Source: an uncultured Burkholderiales bacterium (GTDB taxonomy: Bacteria > Pseudomonadota > Gammaproteobacteria > Burkholderiales > Burkholderiaceae_C). From it: 64,000 nucleotides of DNA. This document shows, piece after piece, positions 25,462 to 34,367 of this stretch (its first letter is position 1; every line of letters begins with the position of its first letter). The notes beneath the pieces are model-generated. The model searched no databases, was not told where the DNA came from, and saw nothing but the letters and a program-made list of their open reading frames with translations. The position numbers and the translations under genes were made by a program. The stretch lies in assembly GCA_903870145.1 (NCBI GenBank), contig CAIQBO010000003.1:62001-126000 (forward strand), in the 5' to 3' direction.

Positions 25462-25950
25462 CTATGCGTTATGTGCTGAGATACCCCAGCGCGCCAACGC
25501 CGCGTCGTCGCTAACGCGGGCATCGACCCACTGTGCGCCTTGCGGGGTCTGCTCTTTTTTCCAAAAAGGCGCCTGGGTTTTGAGGTAGTCCATCAAAAAT
25601 TCACAGGCCTTGAAACTCTCACCCCGATGCGCTGAAGACACGGCCACCAGCACAATTTGATCTGCGGGATTGAAGGTTCCCACGCGGTGAATCACATGGG
25701 CTTGGTAAAAGTCAAAGCGGGCATGCGCTTGGTCAATCATGGCCTCGATAGATGCTTCGGTCATGCCAGGATAGTGCTCCAGTGTCATGCTCACAACTTG
25801 GTCATCGGATTGGCCTGTGAGCATGCGTGTGTCACGAACCGTGCCCACAAAACTGCACAAGGCGCCCACTCTCAAATCACCTTGGCGCAGTGCTGCCAAG
25901 ACAGCACTGACATCGAAATCATCCTCTTGAATGAGAACCCGCACCTTCAT
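25462..25950 (-). CDS. moaE: Molybdopterin synthase catalytic subunit
   Basis: This 162-residue subunit inserts two sulfur atoms, carried by MoaD, into precursor Z (cPMP) to form molybdopterin. The family features are ALCSFVGTVRDTR (residues about 32-44), LEHYPGMTEASIEAM, VIHRVGTFNPADQIVLVAVSSAHRGESFKACEFLMDYLKTQAPFWKKE (in part), ending near WVDAR. It lies 3 bp downstream of moaD and completes the moeA-moaD-moaE run. Confidence 0.96.
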   Translation of the reverse strand: MKVRVLIQEDDFDVSAVLAALRQGDLRVGALCSFVGTVRDTRMLTGQSDDQVVSMTLEHYPGMTEASIEAMIDQAHARFDFYQAHVIHRVGTFNPADQIVLVAVSSAHRGESFKACEFLMDYLKTQAPFWKKEQTPQGAQWVDARVSDDAALARWGISAHNA

Positions 25951-25953
25951 GCT

Positions 25954-26202
25954 TTAGCCTCCTGTCACAGGCGGAAAAAAGGCCAATTCGCTGGACTCCA
26001 AAATCAACGCCGACTCGTCCGCCATGACTTGATTCAAGGCCATGCGTAAGGATTTGTCGCGGCCAAGGCAAGCATACGCCCCGCCACGCGCCAGCAATTC
26101 AGACCGCACCTCACCCACAGTTGCGACTTGCGTGTCGATTTGCTCGTGCGATTGGCCTATGGTTTCCCTCAATGAGGCAAAGTATCGAATATGAAGTTTC
26201 AT
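25954..26202 (-). CDS. moaD: Molybdopterin synthase sulfur carrier subunit
   Basis: This is an 82-residue ubiquitin-like sulfur carrier ending in the diagnostic PPVTGG; the terminal glycine is adenylated and thiocarboxylated. ATG 26202 (MKLHIRYFASLRETIG) is chosen because it overlaps the moeA TGA in an ATGA arrangement; a GTG three codons earlier is less likely. It works with MoaE encoded just downstream. Confidence 0.95.
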   Translation of the reverse strand: MKLHIRYFASLRETIGQSHEQIDTQVATVGEVRSELLARGGAYACLGRDKSLRMALNQVMADESALILESSELAFFPPVTGG

Positions 26203-27521
26203 GACAACCACTCAGAGAACGGGTAAAACTGGACCCAGTCACCTGGCGAAATGGTCTGCCCACTGGGGTTGTCGACCACCCCATCGGCCCAGACCACCGA
26301 GGTCAGCACACCCGAACTTTGGTTGGGAAACAAATCGACCCCGCCTGCGCCATCCCGCTTGGCGCGTAAAAATTCTCGGCGCCGGTCGGCCTTGGGCCAA
26401 CTGAAATTGGCTTGCAAACGCAGCGGTTGAGCGGGCGCTTGAAGCACCCCTTGCAAACCTTGCAAAAAGGGCCTGACCAAGAGCATGAAAGTGATAAAGC
26501 TGGAAACGGGATTGCCTGGCAAGCCCATGAAAAAAGCATGCCCTGTTTCATCCACTGCAGCATCCACTGCGCTGACACGGCGGACTTGTCCAAAGGCAAA
26601 TGGCTTACCAGGCTTCATCGAAATTTGCCACAAAGCCAAGTGCCCCAAGGCCTCGACAGCAGGCTTGACATGGTCCTCTTCGCCCACAGAGACGCCGCCA
26701 CTTGTCAAAATCAAATCATGCTCGGCTGCTGCCGTTTGTAAAACGGCAAGGGTCGCATCGCGCTGATCGGGCACGATGCCCATGTCCGTCACCTCGCACC
26801 CCAAGCGCAGCAGCAAGGCCCTGAGAAAAAATCGATTGGAGTTGTAGATGGCGCCAGGCCTCATTTTCTCGGGTGGCACTTGCCCTGGCATGACCAACTC
26901 ATCGCCTGTAGAAAACAAAGCCACGCGAGGTCGGCGCACCACCTTGAGTTGATCCAAACCGATGCTGGCAGCCAAGCCCAAACTGGCAGGGTCCAAGCGA
27001 GTGCCCAAAGGCAAGACCACAGCGCCTTGGGTGACATCTTCTCCACTGCGCCGAATCCACTGCCCCGTGCTAGGCACGGCGTTGATTTGAACCTCGGGCT
27101 CTTGGCCTGGCGTGCCCCCAAGCAACTCAGCGTCCTCTTGCATGACCACGGCATCAGCGCCTGGCGGTATGGGCGCGCCAGTGAAAATTCGCGCAGCTTC
27201 GCCGCGGTTCAATGCCGTGCCGTTTTGTCCAGCAGGGATGCGCTGCGTCACTTTCAAGCGCACGCCCGTTTGTTGCACATCGCACATGCGAACGGCATAC
27301 CCGTCCATGGACGAATTGTCTTGTGGCGGCACCTGCAAAGCTGAAACCAGGTCTTGTGCCAGCACCCGGCCATCGGCCTGCAAAGTGGCCACAAACTCTG
27401 TTTGCGAAACAGCTTGAGCAGCATCCAAGACAGCTTGCAACGCTTGGTCCAAGGACATCAAGGGTGCCCGCTTGGCGTCAGGCGCACGGGGCGCGTTGGA
27501 GGAAGTGATGGATGAACTCAT
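26199..27521 (-). CDS. moeA: Molybdopterin molybdenumtransferase
   Basis: This 440-residue enzyme inserts molybdate into adenylated molybdopterin. Recognisable pieces are DNSSMDGYAVR (about residues 67-77), RIFTGAPIPPGADAVVMQED, RPRVALFSTGDELV, LILTSGGVSVGEEDHVK and MGLPGNPVSSFITF, all MoeA/Gephyrin-E signatures. It starts 9 bp after the thrC stop, so the moeA-moaD-moaE genes are probably transcribed with threonine biosynthesis. That may be historical packing rather than a functional link. Confidence 0.96.
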   Translation of the reverse strand: MSSSITSSNAPRAPDAKRAPLMSLDQALQAVLDAAQAVSQTEFVATLQADGRVLAQDLVSALQVPPQDNSSMDGYAVRMCDVQQTGVRLKVTQRIPAGQNGTALNRGEAARIFTGAPIPPGADAVVMQEDAELLGGTPGQEPEVQINAVPSTGQWIRRSGEDVTQGAVVLPLGTRLDPASLGLAASIGLDQLKVVRRPRVALFSTGDELVMPGQVPPEKMRPGAIYNSNRFFLRALLLRLGCEVTDMGIVPDQRDATLAVLQTAAAEHDLILTSGGVSVGEEDHVKPAVEALGHLALWQISMKPGKPFAFGQVRRVSAVDAAVDETGHAFFMGLPGNPVSSFITFMLLVRPFLQGLQGVLQAPAQPLRLQANFSWPKADRRREFLRAKRDGAGGVDLFPNQSSGVLTSVVWADGVVDNPSGQTISPGDWVQFYPFSEWLS

Positions 27522-27530
27522 GGCCGCCCA

Positions 27531-28976
27531 TCAAGCACAGTGCGCCGCAATGTAGTCTTTGACCGCCTGCACCGTGGTCGGCAATTCCTGAACACGTTTG
27601 GGCAAGGCCTCGATGCCCTGAAACTTGGGCGGCCGCTCGGGCTCGCGGCCCAAAGCTTCCACCAAAGTGGCAGCGAACTTGATCGGCAAGGCCGTCTCCA
27701 ACACCAGCATGGGCACGCCCGGTTGAGCCAGTGGCACAGCCACTTTCAAGCCATCAGCCGTGTGCGTATCGATCATGATGTGGTTGCTGGCAAAGACTTC
27801 TTGAATGGTCTGCAAGCGATTGGCGTGGGTGCTCTTGCCGCTGAGAAAGCCATAGCGTTGACGCGCTTGTGCGAACAAGGGGTCTTGGCTCAAATCGAAC
27901 ACACCACTCGTGCCAAGCTGGTCTTGAAACAAGAATTTTGTGCGCGCTGCATCGCGCCCGAGCAAGTCAAACACGAAACGCTCAAAGTTGCTGGCTTTAG
28001 AGATGTCCATGGAGGGGCTGGAGGTTTCATGCGTATCGGCAGTGGTGCGAACACGGTAGACACCGGTGCGAAAAAATTCGTCCAGCACATCGTTTTCGTT
28101 GGTAGCCACAATCAGCTGCGCAATCGGCAAGCCCATCATGCGCGCCACATGACCGGCGCACACGTTGCCAAAATTCCCACTGGGCACACTGAAGCTGACT
28201 TGCTGCTGGTCATTTGACGTGGCTTGAAAATAACCTGCGAAGTAGTAAACCACTTGCGCCAGCAAGCGAGCCCAGTTGATCGAGTTGACCGTGCCAATTT
28301 TGTACTGACTCTTGAAGGTCAAATCATTGCTGACTGCTTTGACTATGTCTTGGCAATCGTCAAAGACACCTTGCAATGCAATGTTGTGAATGTTCTCGTC
28401 GAGCAAACTGAACATCTGAGCTTGCTGGAACGGGCTCATGCGCCCACTGGGGCTGGTCATGAAAACACGGATGCCTTTTTTGCCGCGCATGGCGTACTCG
28501 GCTGCGCTTCCCGTGTCACCCGAGGTGGCACCCAAAATATTCAACTGCGCATGGCGTCTGGCCAACTCGTATTCAAACAAATTGCCCAGCAGTTGCATCG
28601 CCATGTCTTTGAAGGCCAAGGTGGGGCCATTGGACAATGCTTCTAAAAAAACTTGAGTGCCTTGAGCTGCATGCGTTTTAATCGCCTTCAAAGGCACGAT
28701 TTCTGGCGTACCAAAGACTGCTTGGGTATAAGTTTTTTGGCAAAGCGCCCGCAAGTCTTGCGTTGGAATATCGTCGATGTACAAAGAAAATATTTCAAAT
28801 GCCAAAGCCGCGTAGCCTTGGGCTTGCCAGACCTGCCGCCAACGCGCCAAGGTCGCACCGGCAACCTGCGGATAAGACTCCGGCAAATACAGGCCCCCAT
28901 CGGGCGCCAAACCTTCGAGCAAAATCTCACAAAATTGCTTGCGGTCAGCATGGCCGCGGGTCGACAAGTAACGCAT
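27531..28976 (-). CDS. thrC: Threonine synthase
   Basis: This PLP enzyme converts O-phosphohomoserine to threonine. The 481-residue length and opening MRYLSTRGHADRKQFCEILLEGLAPDGGLYLPE fit the long (class II-type) bacterial form. The PLP lysine lies in GPTLAFKDMAMQLL near residue 112, and SGDTGSAAEYA and SVPSGNFGNVCAGHVA bind the cofactor phosphate. Its ATG overlaps the hom TGA (ATGA), so translation is coupled. Confidence 0.97.
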   Translation of the reverse strand: MRYLSTRGHADRKQFCEILLEGLAPDGGLYLPESYPQVAGATLARWRQVWQAQGYAALAFEIFSLYIDDIPTQDLRALCQKTYTQAVFGTPEIVPLKAIKTHAAQGTQVFLEALSNGPTLAFKDMAMQLLGNLFEYELARRHAQLNILGATSGDTGSAAEYAMRGKKGIRVFMTSPSGRMSPFQQAQMFSLLDENIHNIALQGVFDDCQDIVKAVSNDLTFKSQYKIGTVNSINWARLLAQVVYYFAGYFQATSNDQQQVSFSVPSGNFGNVCAGHVARMMGLPIAQLIVATNENDVLDEFFRTGVYRVRTTADTHETSSPSMDISKASNFERFVFDLLGRDAARTKFLFQDQLGTSGVFDLSQDPLFAQARQRYGFLSGKSTHANRLQTIQEVFASNHIMIDTHTADGLKVAVPLAQPGVPMLVLETALPIKFAATLVEALGREPERPPKFQGIEALPKRVQELPTTVQAVKDYIAAHCA

Positions 28977-30298
28977 CAGTTCAACTCTTCTTTGCGTATG
29001 CGTGTGATGGGCGCCATCACGGTTGGCAAAGCCTGCATGTGCGCCAAGACCTCGTTCATGCTGCCCTCGCGTGTGTCATGCGTGAGGATGATGACATCGG
29101 TTTGATTCTCCCCGGCCAAGCTGACTTGATCGGCCTCGCGCTGCAAGACCGCATCGATGCTGATGCCCGCCTGTGCCAACAAGCCAGTTAATTTGGCCAG
29201 CACACCCGTCTCGTCTGCCACGCGCAAACGCAAGTAATAACTGGTCACCACGTCGCTCATTGGCAAGACCGGCGTGCTGCTCATGGCATCTGGCTGAAAT
29301 GCCAGATGCGGCACACGGTTCAAGGGATCTGCTGTGTGCAAGCGCGTGATGTCCACCAAGTCGGCAATCACCGCACTGGCTGTAGGCTCCGAGCCTGCGC
29401 CCTTGCCGTAGTACAAAGTGGTGCCGACTGCGTCGCCTTGCACCATCACCGCATTCATGGCCCCTTCCACATTGGCAATCAACCGCTGCGTGGGCACCAA
29501 GCTGGGGTGAACGCGCAACTCAATGCCGTGGGCAGTGCGTTTGGTGATGCCCAGCAACTTGATGCGGTAGCCCAATTGCTCTGCATATTTGATATCGGCG
29601 GCGCCCAAATGCGTGATGCCCTCGATGTAGGCTTTGTCAAACTGCACCGGTATGCCAAAGGCCAAAGCGCTCATCAAAGTGACTTTGTGGGCAGCATCGA
29701 CCCCTTCGATGTCAAAGGTCGGATCGGCTTCTGCATAGCCCAGGCGCTGCGCCTCTTTCAAGGCGACCGCAAAGTCCAAGCCTTTATCACGCATCTCAGA
29801 CAAGATGAAATTGGTGGTGCCATTGATGATGCCCGCAACCCACTCAATGCTGTTGGCGCTCAAGCCTTCGCGCAGGGCTTTGATGATGGGAATGCCGCCT
29901 GCTACAGCCGCTTCAAACGCCACCATCACACCTTTGGCATGCGCTGCTGCGAAAATCTCGGTGCCGTGCACGGCCAGCAGCGCTTTGTTGGCGGTTACAA
30001 CATGCTTGCCTGCCGCGATGGCCTCGAGCACCAAAGCTTTGGCAATGCCGTAGCCGCCAATCAACTCCACCACAATGTCAATGTCAGGGTTGGCGATGAC
30101 GGCACGGGCGTCGCTGACCACCTGGACCCCAGGGCCGGCCAATGCTTGCGCCCGGGACATGTCCAGATCAGCCACCATGGTGATCTCTATGCCGCGGCCT
30201 GCGCGGCGCATGATCTCAGCTTGATTGCGGCGCAGCACATTGAAAGTGCCGCTACCGACTGTGCCCATGCCCATCAGGCCTACTTGTATTGGTTTCAT
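28976..30298 (-). CDS. hom: Homoserine dehydrogenase
   Basis: This 440-residue NAD(P)-dependent enzyme reduces aspartate semialdehyde to homoserine. An N-terminal Rossmann segment MKPIQVGLMGMGTVGSGTF leads to the catalytic domain (TANKALLAVHG, GGIPIIKAL, NGTTNFILSEM, EADPTFDIEGVDAAHKVTLM) and a C-terminal ACT domain (YYLRLRVADETGVLAKLTGLL) that normally mediates threonine feedback. ATG 30298 is used; an ATG one codon upstream overlaps the alaA TGA. Both fit tight coupling with the gene before. Confidence 0.97.
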   Translation of the reverse strand: MKPIQVGLMGMGTVGSGTFNVLRRNQAEIMRRAGRGIEITMVADLDMSRAQALAGPGVQVVSDARAVIANPDIDIVVELIGGYGIAKALVLEAIAAGKHVVTANKALLAVHGTEIFAAAHAKGVMVAFEAAVAGGIPIIKALREGLSANSIEWVAGIINGTTNFILSEMRDKGLDFAVALKEAQRLGYAEADPTFDIEGVDAAHKVTLMSALAFGIPVQFDKAYIEGITHLGAADIKYAEQLGYRIKLLGITKRTAHGIELRVHPSLVPTQRLIANVEGAMNAVMVQGDAVGTTLYYGKGAGSEPTASAVIADLVDITRLHTADPLNRVPHLAFQPDAMSSTPVLPMSDVVTSYYLRLRVADETGVLAKLTGLLAQAGISIDAVLQREADQVSLAGENQTDVIILTHDTREGSMNEVLAHMQALPTVMAPITRIRKEELN

Positions 30299-31533
30299 CA
30301 TTGAGTGTCGGTTCCAAATCGTTTGCGTGCTGATTGTAAAAATTTGGCAATGCGTGCAATGGCTTCGCGCAGATCTTCTTCGTGGGGCAAAAACACAATG
30401 CGGAAATGATCTGCCGCAGGCCAATTAAAACCTGTGCCTTGGACCAACATCACTTTGGTTTCCTGCAACAATTCCAAAAAGAACAGTTGGTCGTCTTCAA
30501 TGGGATAGACCTTGGGGTCTAGCCGCGGAAACATGTACAAAGCCGCTTGAGGCTTGACGCAAGAGACCCCTGGTATGGCTGTGATCAATTCAAAAGCCAA
30601 GTCGCGCTGCTTGCGCAAACGACCACCCTCGCCTACCAATTCGTTGATGCTCTGATGCCCTCCCAGCGCAGTTTGAATTGCCCATTGACCGGGCACATTG
30701 GCACACAAGCGCATGTTCGAGAGCATGTCCAGGCCTTCGATGTAATCTTTGGCTGGTTTTTTATTGCCAGAGACCACCAACCAACCCGCGCGGTAACCGC
30801 AGGAGCGGTAGCTTTTAGACAAAGAGTTGAAGGTCAGCGTCAAAACGTCCTGGCTCAAACTGCCAATCGGCGTGTGCTGAACGCCGTCGTACAAGACTTT
30901 GTCGTAGACCTCGTCGGCAAAGATAACCAAGCCGTGCTCACGCGCCAGCGCCACAATGCCCGACAAAATGGCGTCTGAGTAAAGTGCACCTGTGGGGTTG
31001 TTCGGATTGATCACGACAATGCCCTTGGTACGCGGCGTGATTTTGGCTCGGATGTCGTTCAAATCGGGCATCCAGCCTTTGGCCTCGTCACACACATAGT
31101 GCACAGGGGTGCCGCCCGACAAACTGGCTGCCGCTGTCCACAAAGGGTAGTCGGGAGCGGGCAAGAGCAGCTCATCGCCATTGTCCAATAACGCGTTGGT
31201 GGCCATCACGATCAACTCACTGGCGCCATTGCCCAGATAAATGTCGTCGAGCGTGACACCTAGAATGCCTTGTTTTTGGGTTTCGTGCATGACCGCTTTA
31301 CGCGCACCAAAAATACCCTTGCTGTCCGAGTAGCCCGCTGAATTGGGCAGGTTGCGGATCATGTCTTGTTGGATTTCTTCCGGTGCATCAAAGCCAAACA
31401 CGGCCAAATTGCCGATGTTCAGCTTGATGATCTTATGCCCCTCGTCCTCCATCTGACGCGCACGGTCCATGATGGGGCCGCGGATGTCGTAGCAAACGTT
31501 GGCCAGTTTGGCTGATTTGTGAATGGTCTTCAA
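30298..31533 (-). CDS. alaA: Alanine/glutamate-pyruvate aminotransferase, AlaA-like (TTG start)
   Basis: This fold-type I PLP aminotransferase is close to E. coli AlaA. The start is taken as TTG 31533, giving (M)KTIHKSAKLANVCYDIRGP, because GGAGGG lies 4-5 nt upstream; a GTG at 31557 is the alternative. Motifs include LNIGNLAVFGFDAPEEI, LGNGASELIVMA, INPNNPTGALYS and the PLP lysine in FNSLSKSYRSCGYRAGW (about residue 240). It makes alanine from pyruvate and glutamate. It heads the run alaA-hom-thrC-moeA-moaD-moaE. Confidence 0.9.
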   Translation of the reverse strand: MKTIHKSAKLANVCYDIRGPIMDRARQMEDEGHKIIKLNIGNLAVFGFDAPEEIQQDMIRNLPNSAGYSDSKGIFGARKAVMHETQKQGILGVTLDDIYLGNGASELIVMATNALLDNGDELLLPAPDYPLWTAAASLSGGTPVHYVCDEAKGWMPDLNDIRAKITPRTKGIVVINPNNPTGALYSDAILSGIVALAREHGLVIFADEVYDKVLYDGVQHTPIGSLSQDVLTLTFNSLSKSYRSCGYRAGWLVVSGNKKPAKDYIEGLDMLSNMRLCANVPGQWAIQTALGGHQSINELVGEGGRLRKQRDLAFELITAIPGVSCVKPQAALYMFPRLDPKVYPIEDDQLFFLELLQETKVMLVQGTGFNWPAADHFRIVFLPHEEDLREAIARIAKFLQSARKRFGTDTQ

Positions 31534-31612
31534 AATCCCTCCGAAGGGTGTTGACACAGGGAAAACCTATAATTTGACCACAGAACTGAGCCATTTTCGG
31601 AACCCCCAGCGC

Positions 31613-31990
31613 ATGAAACTCCAAGCCGACACACGCACCCCCTTTTCCATTTCAAGCTATGGTGAGGGCTCGGTAGTGGTCAACGGTGTTCGCATGAGCG
31701 GGGCCATGCTGGTTTGCGCTCAGACCGGCCCGCAGCCCTGGGTGATTGAGAATTTGGCGAGCTTGCGCGCTGAAAACTTTGACCACCTGGCCCTTTTTAA
31801 GCCTGAATTGGTGATTTTTGGCAGCGGCCGCCGCTTGAAATTCCCGCATCCCTCGCATTTGCAAGGATTGATCGACTTGCGCGTGGGGCTTGAAACCATG
31901 GACAGCGCTGCCGCCTGCCGAACCTTCAATGTTCTGGCCAGCGAAGGACGGCGGGTTCTGCTGGCGCTGCTGCCGCTGGACTTTGAATAA
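31613..31990 (+). CDS. Mth938-like domain protein (DUF498 family)
   Basis: This is a 125-residue soluble protein of the Mth938/NDUFAF3-like family. ATG 31613 (MKLQADTRTPFSISSYGEGSV) begins the conserved region. GVRMSGAMLVC, PELVIFGSGRRLKFPHP and GLETMDSAAACRTFNVLASEGRRV (in part) are family hallmarks. The human relative NDUFAF3 assists complex I assembly, but the bacterial role is not established. It is divergent from alaA and lies upstream of the peroxiredoxin gene. Confidence 0.85.
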   Translation: MKLQADTRTPFSISSYGEGSVVVNGVRMSGAMLVCAQTGPQPWVIENLASLRAENFDHLALFKPELVIFGSGRRLKFPHPSHLQGLIDLRVGLETMDSAAACRTFNVLASEGRRVLLALLPLDFE

Positions 31991-32153
31991 GCTTGCCTTG
32001 AATCGACCGTCGACTGGCGGTTTTATACCCCTTAGAGCAAACGCCGCAGGTTTCAGGATAAAATAGCCGATTGCCGCTCTGAGCGAGCCCCTTTGCTAGG
32101 GTGGCTTCATCAGGTTTGTATGCGGTTCATTTCTGTCACGCGAGATTAGTTCT

Positions 32154-32630
32154 ATGGCGATCGTTGTTAACAAGCCCCTCCCCGAATTTGAATCCAACGC
32201 AACAGGTGGCCTGAAGGTCTCCAACACATCGCACAATGGCAAAACCATGATTTTGTACTTCTACCCGAAGGACAACACACCTGGTTGCACCACCGAAGCC
32301 ATGCAGTTTCGCGATAAATACAAAGATTTCGTCAAAGCTGGTGCCACCGTGTTCGGCGTCTCGCGCGACAACATGAAATCCCACGATGAATTCAAAGCCA
32401 AGTTAGAGCTGCCCTTTGAATTGATTGCCGATACTGAAGAAAAAATGTGTCACATGTTTGGCGTGGTTAAAAACAAAATCATGTACGGCAAGAAGGTCAA
32501 GGGCATTGAGCGCAGCACATTCTTGATCGGCGCTGATGGCTTGGTCAAAGAAGAGTGGCGCGGCCTGAAAGTACCCGGTCACGTTGAAGATGTGTTGAAA
32601 GCCGTGAAAGCGCTGAAAAAAGCCGCATAA
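32154..32630 (+). CDS. bcp: Thiol peroxidase, Bcp/PrxQ-type peroxiredoxin
   Basis: This 158-residue enzyme reduces H2O2 and organic hydroperoxides. The peroxidatic cysteine is in YFYPKDNTPGCTTEAMQF (about residue 45). A second cysteine appears in EEKMCHMFGV (about residue 99) rather than five residues after the first, where E. coli Bcp has its resolving cysteine; here that position reads AMQF. Mechanism (one-Cys or atypical two-Cys) therefore remains open. A terminator follows. Confidence 0.93.
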   Translation: MAIVVNKPLPEFESNATGGLKVSNTSHNGKTMILYFYPKDNTPGCTTEAMQFRDKYKDFVKAGATVFGVSRDNMKSHDEFKAKLELPFELIADTEEKMCHMFGVVKNKIMYGKKVKGIERSTFLIGADGLVKEEWRGLKVPGHVEDVLKAVKALKKAA

Positions 32631-32679
32631 TGGGCACATGCTGCTGAACCCCAGCCCCATCCAAATAATTCTCAATTGC

Positions 32680-32710
32680 AAAGCCGCCTTGGTCTCCAGG
32701 CGGCTTTTTC
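32680..32710 (+). terminator. Terminator after the peroxiredoxin gene
   Basis: AAAGCCGCCT-TGGTCTCC-AGGCGGCTTTTT forms a strong stem with a T-run 50 bp after the bcp stop codon and 43 bp before the PhoH-family start. Confidence 0.85.
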
Positions 32711-32752
32711 TTTGCTCGCAAGCCCCATCATTTCAATCAAAGGCCTCGTTTC

Positions 32753-34363
32753 ATGCCATTGCCACCCGCTCCTACCCAACGCGCTACCTTGCTGACTTCT
32801 CAAGCACTTGAAACGCCTGAAAAACCACCTGCCCGGTCCCCAAGCAAACATACTGAAGCACCTGGCTTGCACAGCAAGCCAGCGGCAAAAAAAATTCCAG
32901 TTGCGCAGCAACCGGTCATAGCCCGCACACCGCCTGCATTGCCCAAAAAAGCAAAAGTGGCTCGCAGCACTGGCCCGGCCAAGTTGTTTGTGCTCGATAC
33001 CAACGTGTTGATGCACGACCCGATGTGCTTGTTCCTGTTTGAGGAGCACGATGTTTATTTGCCGATGATTGTTCTGGAAGAACTCGACAGTCATAAAAAA
33101 GGCATGACCGAGGTGGCACGCAATGCCAGACAAACCAGCCGCTCGCTCGACGCGCTGGCGGCCGTGACCGGCAGCGACATGCGGCAAGGCTTGCCACTGA
33201 ACACCACCGGCCACATCGAGGCGAGCGGCAAACTATTCTTCCAAACCCAGGTGATGGACGTGAACTTGCCCATCAGCTTGCCACAAGGCAAGGCCGACAA
33301 CCAAATTTTGGGCGTGGTCCAGGCCTTGGGGAAGTTGCATGCACCGCGTGAGGTGGTGCTGGTCTCCAAGGACATCAACATGCGCGTCAAAGCGCGCGCC
33401 TTGGGCTTGGCTGCTGAGGACTATCAAAACGACAAAGTGCTGGAAGACGGCGACCTGCTCTACGCCGGCACATTGGCCTTGCCCCTTGATTTTTGGGGTC
33501 GCCACGGCAAAACCATGGAAAGTTGGCAACAAGGAAGCTACACCTTCTATCGCTTCAGTGGGCCGATTGTGCCCAGCCTGCTGATCAACCAATTTGTTTA
33601 CTTTGAAGCCCCTGGCGAGCCCAGCCTGTACGCACGGGTGACTGAAATTCGGGGCAAAACCGCCGTGTTTCGCACCTTGAAAGATTTTGGGCATTTGAAA
33701 AATGCCGTATGGGGCGTGACCACACGCAACCGTGAACAAAATTTTGCGATGAACATGCTGAGTGATCCCGAAATTGATTTCGTGACTTTGGCGGGAACAG
33801 CAGGCACGGGCAAAACTTTGATGGCTTTGGCCGCAGGCTTGACGCAAGTACTCGATGATCGGCGTTACACTGAAATCATCATGACGCGGGCCACGGTGAG
33901 CGTCGGTGAAGACATTGGTTTTCTGCCCGGCACCGAAGAGGAGAAGATGGGGCCATGGATGGGCGCCTTGGACGACAACCTGGAGTTTTTAGCCAAGGGC
34001 GATGGCGGCAATGCCGGCGAATGGGGGCGTGCGGCCACCAATGAATTGATCCGCAGTCGCATCAAAATCAAGAGCATGAACTTCATGCGGGGCCGCACCT
34101 TCATGAACAAATACGTGATCATCGACGAGGCGCAAAATTTAACGCCCAAACAAATGAAAACACTGATCACACGCGCAGGGCCTGGCACCAAGATTGTTTG
34201 CATGGGCAACTTGGCCCAAATCGACACGCCCTATTTGACCGAAGGCTCTTCGGGCTTGACCTACGCCGTAGATCGTTTCAAAGGTTGGGCACACGGCGGC
34301 CACATCACCCTGGCGCGCGGCGAACGCTCTAGGCTGGCCGATTTTGCCAGCGAAGTCCTTTAG
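32753..34363 (+). CDS. PIN-domain/PhoH-family ATPase (YlaK-like)
   Basis: This 536-residue fusion opens with a basic, proline-rich disordered tail (residues 1-78). A PIN nuclease-like domain begins at KLFVLDTNVLMHDP, with acidic residues in FEEHD and VLEELDSHKK. The C-terminal half is a PhoH P-loop ATPase: Walker A GTAGTGKTLMALAAG (about residue 350) and Walker B YVIIDEAQNLTPKQ. PIN-PhoH proteins couple RNA unwinding with RNase activity in characterised relatives. The cellular RNA target here is unknown. Confidence 0.92.
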   Translation: MPLPPAPTQRATLLTSQALETPEKPPARSPSKHTEAPGLHSKPAAKKIPVAQQPVIARTPPALPKKAKVARSTGPAKLFVLDTNVLMHDPMCLFLFEEHDVYLPMIVLEELDSHKKGMTEVARNARQTSRSLDALAAVTGSDMRQGLPLNTTGHIEASGKLFFQTQVMDVNLPISLPQGKADNQILGVVQALGKLHAPREVVLVSKDINMRVKARALGLAAEDYQNDKVLEDGDLLYAGTLALPLDFWGRHGKTMESWQQGSYTFYRFSGPIVPSLLINQFVYFEAPGEPSLYARVTEIRGKTAVFRTLKDFGHLKNAVWGVTTRNREQNFAMNMLSDPEIDFVTLAGTAGTGKTLMALAAGLTQVLDDRRYTEIIMTRATVSVGEDIGFLPGTEEEKMGPWMGALDDNLEFLAKGDGGNAGEWGRAATNELIRSRIKIKSMNFMRGRTFMNKYVIIDEAQNLTPKQMKTLITRAGPGTKIVCMGNLAQIDTPYLTEGSSGLTYAVDRFKGWAHGGHITLARGERSRLADFASEVL

Positions 34364-34367
34364 AAAA

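Noticed and set aside
29306-30304. 332-codon plus-strand open frame opposite hom
   Set aside because: Antisense shadow of a well-supported homoserine dehydrogenase gene.
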